A stretch of DNA of 64,000 bases from Prochilodus magdalenae. Taxonomy: Eukaryota > Chordata > Actinopteri > Characiformes > Prochilodontidae. The position numbers and the translations under genes were made by a program. Where the stretch lies: NCBI GenBank assembly GCA_024036415.1, contig JAMWET010000489.1:62501-126500 (forward strand). Direction: 5' to 3'. Position 1 is the stretch's first letter. Each line of letters begins with the position of its first letter. Positions 23,640 through 42,508 of the stretch are shown piece by piece. The notes beneath the pieces are model-generated. The model did not search any database and was not told where the DNA came from. It was given only the letters and a program-made list of their open reading frames with translations.

Positions 23640-24000
23640 TGTTTCAGATAAGATGGCCAATCAGCACGGTCTCTCAATCAAATAGCTTCTTTGGACTTTC
23701 CGGTTCCCTACAGAACCATGCGGTAGATCCTTGGTTCTAAAATGTTCCATATCCAACTTATGAACATCCACAGGTGTTCCTATCCCTCCTTCTTCCATTG
23801 TGTGAAGACACCTCAATGCTATGGAGGTCTGAAAGGTCCCCACTGAGAAAAGGAGACCCACAGATCCAACAAAGAAGCTGCTGGTGTTCTCAGAACAATG
23901 GCCTGACCAGCCCACAGTCCAGAACCTCAACACCACTGACTGTGTTTGAGGTTACTTGTAGCAGGAAATGCTAAACCAGCTTCTAAGACTGAACTCTGGA
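23640..24000 (+). pseudogene. Possible transposon-derived fragment
   Basis: The plus strand reads CSQNNGLTSPQSRTSTPLTV near 23885-23944, which resembles the region before the last acidic residue in some Tc1-type transposases read past frameshifts. No terminal repeats were found, so this is tentative. Confidence 0.35.
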
Positions 24001-24424
24001 GGTGTTTATTTAAATAACTAATAACTTTATATCTACACGTTCCATTCCAGCTCTTTAAAACGTGAGCGAGAACCAGCAAACAGACCCTGAGCGTCTTCAG
24101 AGGAGGCTAACGTGGGAGATGTTGACGTGAAGCCGGAGGAACAAAGCGACCCCGAGGTGCTCGGCAGTGTTTGTAGCCTTTTGTGTTTTTCCCTCAGCAT
24201 ATCTTAATCACTGTGTACCCGAGACATTTCCAGGAACAAGGCCGCACCTGCTGTGTCTGGCTGCTAGCGGAGCCGCTAGCTAACATTTCTCCAATCCTGT
24301 TAGCTGAAGGAATCGGCCTGTGAGAAATTAAAACCCCCAGCGTGACCTGACCTCCTCACCACAGAGCCGGCCAGGCTGGTCAACAACAGCAGGTCCAAAC
24401 AGAAAGCCCCGTGACCAGTGTGAC
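24001..24424. other. No gene seen
   Basis: Unclassified sequence between repeats. Confidence 0.4.
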
Positions 24425-24925
24425 GAAGAACACTCCAGAAACAGTTCCCATAGAATACATATCTACACCCACTCTCCATCTTATCAGCTCCACTCTCCAT
24501 ACAGGACACTCTGTAGGTGTACAGGTACAGACTGTAGTCCATCTGTTTCTCTGTGTACTGTATTACCCTGTTCTTCAATGGGCAGGACCCCCACAGGACC
24601 ACCACGGAGCAGGTAGTATGTGGGTGGTGGATCATTCTCAGCACTGCAGTGACCCCGACGTGGTGGTGGTGTGTTAGTGTGTGTGGTGCTGGTGTGAGTG
24701 GATCAGACACAGCAGTGCTGCTGGAGTGTTTAGACACTGTGTCCACTCACTGTCCACTCTATTAGACACTCTACCTTGCTGGTCCACCTTGTAGATGGAC
24801 AGTCAGAGACGACAGCTCATCTGCTGCTGCACAGTGCAGTGTTGGTCATCCTCTAGTCCATCATCAGTGGACACAAGATGCTGCCCACAGGACACTGCCC
24901 ACAGGACGCTGCCCACAGGACACTG
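24425..24925 (-). repeat. Dispersed element A, copy 2
   Basis: Reverse-complement match to copies at 10081 and 53440. It contains, inverted, the tgtctgatccactcacacc and ctgagaatgatccaccaccc blocks. At 24885-24922 it carries a short tandem of cccacaggacactg units where copy 1 has its 18-bp minisatellite. Confidence 0.85.
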
Positions 24926-24944
24926 GATGGTTCTGGTTGGTGGA

Positions 24945-25205
24945 GGATTCTCAGTCCAGTAATGACACTGAGCTGTCCAGCAGCACTGCTGTGTCTGATC
25001 CACTCACACCAGCACCACACACACTAACACACCACCACCACGTCAGGGTCCCTGCAGTGCTGAGAATGATCCACCACCCACATACTACCTGCTCTGTGGT
25101 GGTCCTGTGGGGGTCCTGACCTTTGAAGAACAGGGTAATACAGTACACAGAGAAACAGATGGACTACAGTCTGGACCTGTACACCTACAGAGTGTCCTGT
25201 AGGGT
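24945..25205 (+). repeat. Dispersed element A, copy 3 (inverted relative to copy 2)
   Basis: Matches copy 2 in opposite orientation from about 24975 to 25190, including the ccatctgtttctctgtgtac end (present here as its complement). Together copies 2 and 3 make a large imperfect inverted repeat with arms of about 215 bp. Confidence 0.85.
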
Positions 25206-26379
25206 CAGTGGAGATTAGGTATTAGCCACTAGGTGCTACACATGGTGCTAACGGGAGGCTTCATGTGCACCGCATACCGTGTGGAGATGATCAGTATCGC
25301 TAATAGACCTGACTATGTGGTTTGTGACTCTGTATGACTCACTGCTATATCTGTAAACACGGCTACACTATTTTGGGAGTGAGGGATGAAAACAAACTGA
25401 TACATCTGATCACAAACGCTTCAGGTCTGATCTGATCACAGTCCAGAACCTCCAGGATACTCAGGCTTGTGAGGCTCTCCACATTAATACCCAAACCCTG
25501 CAATCAGACTGCCGGGTAGTTTCATCGGTTGATGGCGCTGGAGGAGCTACAGGCAGGTGCGTTCCCCTCACCGAGGAGCCGCTGGGTTCCTGCCGACCTT
25601 CTCCGAGCCGTGCCCCCTCTACAGGATCAAAAATACTTCCTGCTGCGTCTCTCTAAATGCTGACCTCCAGCTGGCCAGCAGCAAGTCCAGACAAGCCCGC
25701 CTGGACCACACACACTTAAAAATAAAGGTGCCAAAACGGGTTCTTTGGACCACTGCCACGGAAGAACCACATTTGGTTCCCTGAAGGACCAGTCTATAAA
25801 GAACGTGTCTGGTAAATGAGATATCCGAGCGTGTGAAGGACCTTTGAAGAACCTCCACATTATGTTAGACAAAAAGGCTTTTTTTTACTATCTAGAACCG
25901 GACATTCAGGCCCAGAACCATTAAGGAACTCCTGTAGAGCCTGGACCGCCAGGGCACTTTCAGCTTGAGCAACCGCAGCATGCCCATTCAGGGATTGCAC
26001 AGTGTAGAGTCCAGCTACTGGCCGTGCCGCTGTAAGAGTGCAGAGGGCGTGGCCAGGCAGAGCAGCCACGCGGGGAGGTTCTCAGGAGGTGCTGGCGTGT
26101 ACTCGGAAGGACCTTAATGATGTAAAGTTGTTGGTGGTGCTAACTGTGTGTGGTTACTGCGTCGGGTATGTGGGTATTGACCACCTACCTGCCTCCTGGC
26201 TGTGCCAGCTGACACGTTGGTTCCCCGTGTTCAGTAAAGTGCATGTAGCTTTAAAGCGGAAGCCCACAACACCACCCTGTGAGGCCAGTTCTCCATGCCA
26301 AGAACCAGATAAAAAGACAAATGGTTGCTTGAGTGTTCATGGTTTTACACAGAACCACTATCTCCACTAAATGACCAAG
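25206..26379. other. No gene seen; GGTTCT/AGAACC-type repeat remnants
   Basis: Unclassified sequence. From about 25735 to 25925 it carries scattered ggttct and agaacc motifs like the cluster that follows. Short open frames show no domain. Confidence 0.45.
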
Positions 26380-28260
26380 AGTGTAGGTTATGCCAGTTAT
26401 GGGATGTATCCGGAGCCATGTGGATGTAGAACCCTAACATATATAACTATTTTTGGGGCTATATAGAACCACTTTTTTAAAGGTTCTATACAGATATATA
26501 CACAGCTCTAACAACAGAAGAACCATTGTTGGTATTACATAGAACCATATACAACTGCAATAATGGAAGAACCCTTTTGGAACCACTTTTAAAATGGTTC
26601 TATAAAGACATACACACAACAGAATAGTCCTGTTGGTGTTATATAGAACAGCAGAAGAACCATTTGTGGTGCTATATAGAACCATATTTCAAGTGTAGTA
26701 ATCGAAAACTCCTTTGTGGTGCTACATAGAACCAGCCTTAATAAAGGTTCTACTGTATATAGATACATACACAACAGGAACAACAAAAACGGTCCTTTTT
26801 GGGTTATCTGGCGCCATCTCATAATTATTCTTCTTAGAACCACATACAACTGTAACAGCAGGAGAACCCATTCTGTGCCTATATAGAACCATTTTCAAAA
26901 AGGTTCTCCCTCAGTGAAAACTCATTTCTGCATGCAAAAAAAAACCTCACAGAAGAATGAACTGTTCTCCAAACCTAGTTTTTTTAATGTTTTGACTCAG
27001 AACCACTTAAGGGTTCTATACTAAACACTACTGTACAGAAAGAACCACCTTAATCTAAAAGATTTTGCAAAGAACCCCATAAGAATGTGAATGGTTCTTA
27101 GAGTGTTTATGGTTCCATCCAGAACCAGAATCTTTATTAAACCTCCCTTGAAGAAATCTTTTATTAGAGTGCGGGTCTGCTGGCAATGTAGGCTAGTAAT
27201 GCTAGCTAGTACCAATGCAGGCTAGTAATGCTAACTTGTACCAATGTAGGCTAGTAATGCTAGCTTGTACCAATGTAGGCTAGTAATGCTAGCTAGTACC
27301 AATGTAGGCTAGCTAGTACCAATGTAGGCTAGTAATGCTAGCTAGTACCAATGTAGGCTAGTAATGTTAGCTAGTACCTAGCTAACTTAACATTAGCATT
27401 TGTCTGCTTGGTTTTAGTTTCATGAGGTTAGGGTAAACGTCTCGTGTGCAGTGGCCTAGATATAGAACCATATTCAACCACAACAACAGAAGACGACTTT
27501 TTTTTTGGAGAACCAAAAGTTTCTTTACAGTATCATATACAACTGTACAGAAAAGGTTCTCCTTGAGTCTAAAAACACATTTATTGATTTAGTGATCCCC
27601 ATTAGAATGTGAGTGGTTCCTTGACTGTTCATAATTCTATCCGGAACCAAAATCTTTTTTTTAGCAAACCCTTGTAGAACCTCCTTTATAAGAACGTATG
27701 TAGGCTAACAACGTATTCTAGAGATGTTAGCTAGCAACGATGTAGCTTAACATTAGCATCGCTTAACATTAGCATCGATCTGTTTGGTTGCTATTTGACA
27801 TAGTTATGGTATGTGTTCGATATGCAGTGGCTTAAGATACAGAACCGTATACAACTGTAACAACAGAAGAACCTACATTGGTGCTAAATAGAACCAGATA
27901 CAAGCCCAACGACAGAAGAACCTTGTTTCGGTGCTGTAGAGCCTTTCAATAAGACTGTCCATCAATCTCCAGCAGAACTTCTCCAAGAATAGTATGATTT
28001 AACGACGCACATGGTTCTTTAGTGTTCATGGTTCTACCCAGAACCACCATCTTAACTAAACAACCCCGAGGCGACCTGAAGAAGTCGCCACCATAGCATG
28101 ACATCATTGTCAAAGCGCTAATTAGCGGCTGTTCACCTCTGATTAGCAAACCTATGGGACCGGTTCTTGCCTTTATTCAGCACAGAACGTGAGAACGTAG
28201 CTTAGTGTTCTTAGTTGTCTCCATGTTAGAACCATAAGCGCTGTGGACCAAACCATTTCT
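26380..28260. repeat. Cluster of diverged GGTTCT...AGAACC palindromic repeats
   Basis: Dozens of agaacc and ggttct motifs spaced roughly 20-60 bp apart, many as tatatagaacca or ggttctatac. They are interrupted by a 29-bp minisatellite (27185-27390). Looks like several nested or tandem copies of a short palindromic element. No gene. Confidence 0.7.
27185..27390. repeat. 29-bp minisatellite
   Basis: About seven copies containing caatgtaggctagtaatgct followed by agctagtac, with one copy shortened at 27300-27320. Confidence 0.92.
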
Positions 28261-29575
28261 TTAATGTACAGCTGTCAAACACTGACAACGAAACACTTAA
28301 GATGACATACGGACAAGAAAGTGAACACTGGTATTTCATAAGAAGCAACTTGAAGGACCGGCTCAACCGTACATGCTAACGTCGCTAACAGTGAATGGAA
28401 TCCATTAGCCAATAGCAAACATTGTCCGAAAGCTAATTAGCGGCTATGTGCTAGCATTCTGGCTCATACCTGTGAACTTCCTGAATAAGAAGGCTGAGGT
28501 GGGATCAGTGCGTACATGTAATAGAGCTCGGGACAAGACCTCAGGTAGATCTGATCTCAGCTGGCTGCTCATATTCCTACAGGTTCGATAAATAAGAGCT
28601 TGTGTTAGCAGCGTTAGCATCGTTAGCATAGTTAGCATAGTTAGCATCGATGACCAAACAGTTTCTGTCATTTACAGCTGTGAAACATTGAAATGAAAAA
28701 AATCTTAAGGATACAAAGAGGAAACTGTGATATTAGTGAGTTTATGAAGAGAGAGTTAACGGACCAGCAGCTGAGGGAACAGGATTAGCGTTACTGATTT
28801 CAGGGCCGCCATGTTTGTAGCTGTTGGACAGTGAGACACCAGTAAGAGGCTGTGAGAGATTAAGGCTGTGAGTCAGTCATTCTCATACAGACCACATTCG
28901 GTCTTCGTAGGCCACAGTCAACGTGACTAAGGCTGCGCCACTTTCATATCAAGATGTGACTCGCACACCGTTTGAAAAGTCCAGCTCCCGTTTACATCGC
29001 CTGGCCGTTTTACGCTAGACCAAAACCGGCGGACTGCTCTCTGCTATGCAAATAACCATTTCAGAAATACACAACAGTTCAACTGCCCACTCTGTCTGAC
29101 AGCATTAGAACCACGGTAGGGACTCGGGTAAACAAGAGCCTGTTTACACCTGGCCACGTCACCAGCATCAGATGATAGCCACATGTATTTACACTCGGTC
29201 GTCATCTGAAATCCAGCTGGTGTTTGGGACGCGCTATGCAAACCTGCCCGCTATGCTGCCACTAATGCCCAAATCCATTCAGCTGTTTCCATGCTACTGG
29301 GCTGTTCCTCAAACTTCGGGAGCTTCGGGAGACCATGTTGATGAGACTGTGTTCCAGGGGACACCACTAGGGGGCGTTCAGAGGTTGTTGTGCACTCACT
29401 TGTGTGGTAGAAACCCAATGTTTTGTTGTGAGAGATTACAATACCTACAGCTCGGCTACATCTGCTGACCACAGTGGTTATTTGGTGGACTATAGATAGA
29501 CCTCAGGACTGATTCATTTTCCAATGGCCCTGATTGAAGCCATAGCGAACGCCACCATGTGAGGAAAGGGGTACT
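28261..29575. other. No gene seen
   Basis: Unclassified sequence with a short gttagcatc/gttagcata tandem at about 28600-28650. The overlapping open frames at 29044-29472 on both strands show no domain. Confidence 0.45.
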
Positions 29576-30245
29576 GACGAGGGGTCCTGAAGTTGTACTT
29601 CTGAGTTGTACTGGGAAGGGTTTGGTTTGTAGTGGGAAGGGTTTCCGGTTGTACTGAGAGGGGGCTGGGTTGTACTGGGAGAAGTTCTGGTTGTACTGAG
29701 AGGGGTCTGGGTTGAACTGGGAGAAGTTCTGGTTGTACTGAGAGGGGTCTGGGTTGAACTGGGAGAAGTTCTGGTTGTACTGAGAGGGGTCTGGGTTGTA
29801 CTGGGAGAAGTTCTGGTTGTACTGAGAGGGGTCTGGGTTGAACTGGGAGAAGTTCTGGTTGTACTGAGAGGGGGCTGGGTTGAACTGGGAGAAGTTCTGG
29901 TTGTACTGAGAGGGGTCTGGGTTGTACTGGGATGGGGTTCTGGTTGTACTTAGAGGGGTCTGGGTTGAACTGGGAGAAGTTCTGGTTGTACTGAGAGGGG
30001 TCTGGGTTGTACTGGGATGGGGTTCTGGTTGTACTGAGAGGGGTCTGGGTTGTACTGGGAGAAGTTCTGGTTGTACTGAAGAGTTTGGCTACTATATGTA
30101 AGTGCTACCATGGTCACAGTGTGGGGCTACTCCAACTTTTGTTGATGGAGGAGGAGCGCACTGCTGCATACAGGCTGGCTTGTACTGGGAAGGGTTTGGG
30201 CTGTACTGGGAGTTGTTCTGATTGTACTGGGAGGGGGGCTGTATT
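29576..30245. repeat. 42-bp minisatellite
   Basis: About a dozen copies of a 42-bp unit built from gttgaactgggagaagttct and ggttgtactgagaggggtct. A unique stretch at about 30085-30175 interrupts it, followed by decayed copies. Confidence 0.93.
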
Positions 30246-30793
30246 GCGGAATGTGTCTTGGAGAGATGGATATGTTTACACTGCCACAGCATATGCTTTG
30301 TGTACTCATGGCCTCATCCAGATATAATCCTGATACTCAAGGTGCGTGGGATGACCCGGTGTAAGCAGGGTCTGAAAAATCCCCGAAGCTGATTCGTTTA
30401 GCTGTATAGGAGAACTAGCTGTAAGACCCTCTGAATCATGAGGCCATTGGTATAGCTATAGCCATGTGAATGCTGACACTGAATTCCTGGTATGGGGTTC
30501 GAGCTGACTACACAAGGATGTACCAAGCCGTCTGTAATAAGCCGCAACATGCAAATGAGCCACTAACCAATCATGGAGCTTTTCAGTGTGTGTTGTGAAC
30601 GTCCATTTAACCCAACAGAAGTAAACGAGTTTGGTCAAAATGACGCGGACCAACCATCAACCATCACATCACCCATCCACTAAATCATTTCATCCACATC
30701 CTGCAGCCCTATTATCCACCCAGTCTAATCCTCGTGGCGTCCGTCTGACGCTGACGGCCCGCTGGTGGTGGCGGATGCCACTCAGCCGCTGTA
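30246..30793. other. use1 3' flank / probable 3' UTR
   Basis: Sequence just downstream of the use1 stop. I see no AATAAA on the minus strand close to the stop, so the transcript end cannot be set. Confidence 0.4.
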
Positions 30794-37149
<6,356 letters not shown>

Positions 37150-37549
37150 GACACTAGCTGGAGGATTGAGCAGTGACGTGGACAAAACACAAAATAAGAG
37201 TCCGCGACAACCGGCTCTAGCGGCGGCAGTTCATGGGTGGGTTTATTAAATTAGCGTGTATATGGTAATTATATTATAGATTCTGTAATATCACACGGGG
37301 CTCGTCCACGGTAGTTCATTACAGCCCATGCGCGCCGGCTCGCAGCGCTTTTTCAAAATAAGAGTCTGTGACAGGGCGATAACACCAGTAGTTATGATCA
37401 TACGAGCTAGATAATTAGAAGAGATAATAGACGACATGATATATAGATTAACGTATACCAGACAAATAAGACAACTATAATATTATGAGAGATATTATAA
37501 TAAATTATCTATATTATTTTTAAACCGTGCTCTTCACCCCCTTTGCCAT
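37150..37549. promoter_or_regulatory. use1 5' flank / probable promoter
   Basis: GC-richer immediately upstream of the start (cggctctagcggcggcagtt at 37210-37229), then AT-rich. A short duplicated segment (aaaataagagtc at about 37191 and 37355) is followed by different bases. No TATA box is evident close to the start. Confidence 0.35.
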
Positions 37550-37775
37550 GTTATCAAGTTGAAATGTACATTTACGGTATTTAGCTGACTCTTATCCAGA
37601 GTGACTTGCAAGGTTAGTCGTATTACAGGTGGGCCAGTGTAGGGCTAGAAGTCTTGAGCACGGACATGTATTGGTGTAGCACAGCCTAGTCACCCAGACG
37701 AGGATTCGAACCCCAGTCTCCCACATGTGGCTCCCTGGCAGATGTTATCACTAAGCATTTCGCCAACTAGCTGAA
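37550..37775 (-). mobile_element. tRNA-derived SINE, copy 1
   Basis: Reading the minus strand from 37775, a tRNA-like head with a B box of the GGTTCGAATCC type (ggattcgaaccccagtctcc on the plus strand at about 37701-37720) is followed by a tail with ctggataagagtcagc. Sister copies lie at 49424-49650 and 56975-57192 in the same orientation. Confidence 0.75.
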
Positions 37776-38239
37776 ATGTTTGAACAGCCTGTGTGCTTGT
37801 TGTTTTTTTCAGTATGTTACATTTCACACATGTGCAGCTAACTAAGAGAAATTCCTAGTACATGTAACTTTGTGAAATAAAGTTATTCCCCTCTTTGTTG
37901 GGGAGAAATACAGGGGTGAGTGTCAGAAATTATAGAACAGATCAAAGCTGTATATAAGCAGATCATTATGAAATAGACAAACAATCAAGATCTACCAAAA
38001 TAAATAAATAAATATGTTAAAGGAGAAAGATGTTTAATAATTTTTGTCTAAATTCATAATTTTATATATTTTTTGTTTATATTAGTTTAATTATGTTTAA
38101 ATTAATGAATACATTCATTTAGTTTTACCGAACGCCATTGTGTGGACCCAGCTTTCCAACTGTAGTGACCGAACCATCTGTTGCAGTAATCTTTTGCAAT
38201 ACTGTGACGCATGAGCACCACACTATATGAATAATATTT

Positions 38240-38570
38240 ATTGAGCTACACATACAGAAGTCTCTCTCTCAGTATGGCGTCGGGGCGCCGTGTTTGCTAA
38301 CCCAACACGCCAGACGTCTCGGTATGGAGCTGTAGAGGTTCCTAATGGTGTCCTGTGATAATCCTTCCCAAGCAGCTTGAACATCCTCACACACAGATGG
38401 TGCAGTAGGGGTGGAGGTGGAATGACACCAGGCCTTCTGGACGCGTGAGACGTGACAACAAACCAGTGCTTCCACACACACACACAGATTCGTTGGTCGT
38501 CTCCACCAAGACGAAAGCAGGACTCATCGCTGAAGGCGACCCTGAGTTACTCCTGTTGATTGGTTTCCTC
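38240..38570 (-). pseudogene. Internally shortened Tc1-like transposase remnant, copy 2
   Basis: On the minus strand, a VCCHVSRVQKAWCH block is followed closely by TIRNLYSSIPRRLACWVSKH and a terminal Pro-Tyr stop (38481-38269). The central catalytic region is absent, as in the copy at 10970. The 3' flank aatattatt/gctcaataaat also matches, which supports common descent from an already deleted parent. Confidence 0.75.
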
Positions 38571-38609
38571 TTGGACAGTGACTCACATACAGCAGTGTCT
38601 CTAAATCAC

Positions 38610-39478
38610 CAGTGAACCTACCTGTGTCTTATATAGGTGGGACAGAGGTGGAGAGGGTGAAAACCTTCAAATTCCTCTGCGTTTACATCAGCGAGGATTT
38701 AACCTGGTCACTTAACACGCACTACATCGTCCGGAAGTCCCAGCAGCGGTTGTACTTTCTGAGAAGGCTGAGGAAATTTGGCATGTCAGCCCAAATTCTC
38801 AGCAACTTCTACAGGAGTACGATCGAGAGCGTTCTTACCAGCTCCGTCACGGTCTGGTACGGAAACTGCACCGCTCAGGATAGGAAGGCTCTCCAGCGTG
38901 TGATCAAGACTGCACAGTCCATTTCCGGAGCAGCCTTCCCCTCACTGGGCATCAGGAGGGCCCACAGCATCATCAGGGACAGTACACACCCTCCACACAC
39001 CCTCTTCACGCTCCTACCGTCGGGCCGACGCTACAGGAGTGTGAAGTCCAGAACAGCCAGGCTGACAGACAGTTTTTATCCACAGACCATCAGGCTTGTG
39101 AACACCTCCTCCACCCTTCCGTTTAAAACTGGCTGAACTCTGACTCTGACTTGCACCCACTAATATGAGCCCAGTACACATTCTGCTGCTACTGTTACTC
39201 CATACTGTTTACTTCTGTACCTGCACAGCGCACTTTACACAGGCATATGCACCTTACTTGCATCCATACAGTACTGTACTCTCCCTTCCTTTACTTGGTG
39301 TTTTTCTTTACTGAGTGTACATATATATATTTATACTTCTTATTTTTCTCTCTCCTTTTATATTGATATTTATTTTTTTAAAGCTGTCGGGAATGGAGGA
39401 AATGCAAAGTAAGAATTTCATTGTACAATGAAACTGCTTATGCTGTGCATATGACAATAACACTCTTGAATCTTGAAT
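38610..39478 (+). mobile_element. L2-type LINE fragment (end of reverse transcriptase ORF and 3' tail)
   Basis: The frame 38612-39136 encodes the last part of a non-LTR reverse transcriptase: FKFLCVYISEDLTWSLNTHY, QQRLYFLRRLRKFGMSAQIL, YRSTIESVLTSSVTVWYGNC and TLLPSGRRYRSVKSRTARLT. These are characteristic of the CR1/L2 group in fish. After the stop comes a 3' UTR with an untranslated tail ending in tgacaataacactcttgaat. The 5' part is missing, the usual outcome of incomplete reverse transcription. The ORF is intact over 174 codons, so the insertion may be fairly recent. Confidence 0.85.
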
Positions 39479-39848
39479 ATGGAATGGTTCATGGATTAAA
39501 ATGCATTTCTGAGCCAAAGCTTGATCATAAGCATCGTCTCAGACACCAGGCAGCGTATTTATAACCATTCCACATCACTGTCTGTACAGGAGCTTTTAGA
39601 GGTGGACGTCTGGTTCCATTCACCACCACTGAACCTTTCTGACACGCCATGTTTCTCTAGAACCACTGTAAATGGCAAATAATTAGCGAAACTTGTGGAG
39701 CTCCGGTTTAGGTGTAGTCCTACAGGGCCTGTCGTTATGAATGGAGGTTCTCCATTGAAAGGTACTAGGTCAAATCCCTGTCTGAAAAACTGACCCATAG
39801 TGCATATCTGTCAGTGAAACCACTTCAGCTTCAATAATCCTATAGTCT

Positions 39849-39952
39849 GAGCCGCCTACTGAGCCGCCTACTGAGCCGCCTACTGAGCCGCCTACTGAGC
39901 CGCCTACTGAGCCGCCTACTGAGCCGCCTACTGAGCCGCCTACTGAGCCGCC
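39849..39952. repeat. 12-bp minisatellite
   Basis: About nine perfect copies of tgagccgcctac. The purity suggests recent expansion. Confidence 0.96.
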
Positions 39953-42508
39953 CTCAAATGGAGCTGTGGAATTCAGGCAGTGACCTGGAATAAATCTAGA
40001 GATCTGGAGTGTGGTTGAACAGTTGTTCTTCTGGAAGTACTTGTTTAGGTTCCGTTCTTTCTCTAGAAAGAATGACTTTGTCTACACGTACCAGAGATGA
40101 TAAAATCCAGGACCCAGGAAAGTGGATTAAAGATGTCTGATATAGGCCTGGAACCATCACTGTCTCATTGGCTAACAGAGAACATCAGGTAATGAAAGTT
40201 TGGTGTAACCGATGGATGCAACAGTTCATCTGATGTGTTACACTGTGGTTTGTGATGATGCACCTCATGGTTGTTCTACATGGTGTCCCACACAAACCAA
40301 AAAAAATCATAACACAAGCACAGTCGTCTGCAGCAAGTACAAACTGTATTGTAAGAAAATAATTAGTCCGATCTGTCCAATAAAAGCAAAACAGAATTAT
40401 TTGTGTCTTGAGAATACAAAATAGAAGCGGAAACAGCAAGCAAGTACGATCCTAGTCCTGTAAAACACAATAATTAACATCATTCATTCATTCTCAGCCA
40501 GCCACACCATCGTTACAGGACCACAAACACCAGCAGGCTTAACAAGTGACGTTAGTAAACACGAGTGGCCTGGCCACTGTACACAACTCTTCTCAGACAG
40601 ACATTCTCACTGACCCACAGCACTCTACCGTCCACTAAGACAGGAAAACAAGCCGGACAGGGCAAGGTACATCAGGGAGAACAGGAATGCAAGGTTACAG
40701 TTAATTTAAGGAGGAAAATATGCATGACTGTATGGCAATCGATTCATCTCAGCAGAGAGGAAAGTGGCTTGTGCTGTTTTTGCTCTCCGGTAGGCCAAAA
40801 CTGGTCCATTAGACATTAAACAAAGAAACCCAGAGGGGCCAAACCGCCATCAACCAGGCAAAGGGCCCCCTCAGGGTGAGAGTCTTGGGTTTACAGAGCG
40901 GCTGTGTCTTTTGTAGTTTGTCTCCGGTCACTGGAAACAGAAAAACAGTTCCTACAGTACAAGCATTAGTACACTGAAGGCACGCTTGCTCAGGCCAGTC
41001 GATCTCTCCATCTTTCCTTTAAGAGATGAAGTCCATGATGGAGGTGGAAAGGTGCAACATCCTGTGAGCTTTCATGTACAATAAAAAACAATGATGCGTA
41101 AAAACAGATTCAGGACGTTTCCTGTGTGGCCACGGTACAAATCCTACTTTTAAAAAATTATCTTTAAAAAATCCCACATATTAATATAGGTACAGAAAAA
41201 AAAGTGCTTGGTGAGACATCAATCATCCCGACAACAGCGAGCTCAACCGGAAAGAGTTCGAGAGCAGTTCTTTAAGTTAGAGGAATCTACTATGCCCCAC
41301 GTTCCCATTAAGCTTAGTGCACACTGACCCAACACCTGCCTTTCCACTACCTCCATTGAGCGGAGGAACAGTAAAAAGCCAGCTGTCAACGTTAGAAAGC
41401 TGGAAACTCACCTGTCAATCAATGCTCCGCCAACAAGTACCTACTTACAGCTCCTGTTGCTAGGCAGGACAAGCTATAGAAGTATGTTAAGTGTGTTATC
41501 CTTTCAAACCATGTTTATTTAGGACCCAGATGCACGTTTCATTATAACGAGCTCATTATCGTCCTGGTTTAACTGGGTTTAGTTCGGCGCAATGTGTGGA
41601 ATGCTGAATGCAAATTGGTGTCCGTAAAGATTCTGATCTTTTCAAGGATGTGTTTCTGGAACCTGAAACATTTTCCTGATCATACCTGCCACGGCTTAGC
41701 CATATATCAAAAATCAAGATGTCTGGTATCGAGTCATTTTAATAAAGTCAGCAGTTTGATAAGAAAGACACAGTTCCTGTGCTGAGAACGGTGTAGGGGT
41801 GATATACACTGAGTCTACTGTTCTACAGTTTCTCATTAGGTGGAGTGTATAACTCTAAGCTCTAAATGTAGGAATTTTGGTATAGACCGAGTCTGTTCTA
41901 CAGTTTTCATTAGGTCGAGTGTATAACTCTAAGCTCTAAATGTAGGTACTGTGGTATAGACTGAGTCTGTTGTACAGTTTCTCATTAGGTGGAGTGTATA
42001 ACTCTAAGCTCTAAATGTAGGTACTGTGGTATAGACTGAGTCTGTTCTACAGTTTCTCATTAGGTCGAGTGTATAACTCTAAGCTCTAAATGTAGGTACT
42101 GTGGTATAGACTGAGTCTGGTCTACGGTTTCTCATTAGGTGGAGTGTATAACTCTAAGCTCTAAATGTAGGTACTGTGGTATAGACTGAGTCTGTTCTAC
42201 AGTTTCTCATTAGGTGGAGTGTATAACTCTAAGCTCTAAATGTAGGAGTTGTGACATTACATTCTACAGTTTATGTAGGCCCAAGCTTGTACAACCTAGC
42301 AACTACAGCATGGAAAGAAGGCATGTGTAGGCGTAGCATGGTTCACTGGCTGAGTCAGCTGGAGCTTTCCCATTTCCCATTTAACTTATTTACCGAGTTA
42401 AAGCAAATTAGATCAACCTGATAGGATTGATTTACTGTGTAATGGAGCTTCAAACACAGCCAGAGTTTATAAACCCTGCGCTGGACTGAGAAGCTCAGCA
42501 CCTGTCAA
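39953..42508. other. myo9b 3' flank / probable 3' UTR, no other gene seen
   Basis: Below the myo9b stop the minus strand carries no further exon. A minus-strand AATAAA at 41514-41519 is the nearest poly(A) signal candidate that I see, about 1 kb from the stop. Everything below that is unclassified. Confidence 0.4.
41800..42250. repeat. 75-bp minisatellite
   Basis: About six copies of a 75-bp unit containing gagtctgttctacagtttct and gtgtataactctaagctcta. It lies 260 bp downstream of the myo9b stop, so it would be in the 3' UTR if the candidate poly(A) site at 41514 is used. Confidence 0.94.

Noticed and set aside
38612..39136. 174-codon plus-strand frame as a host gene
   Set aside because: It encodes the end of a non-LTR reverse transcriptase followed by a LINE 3' tail.
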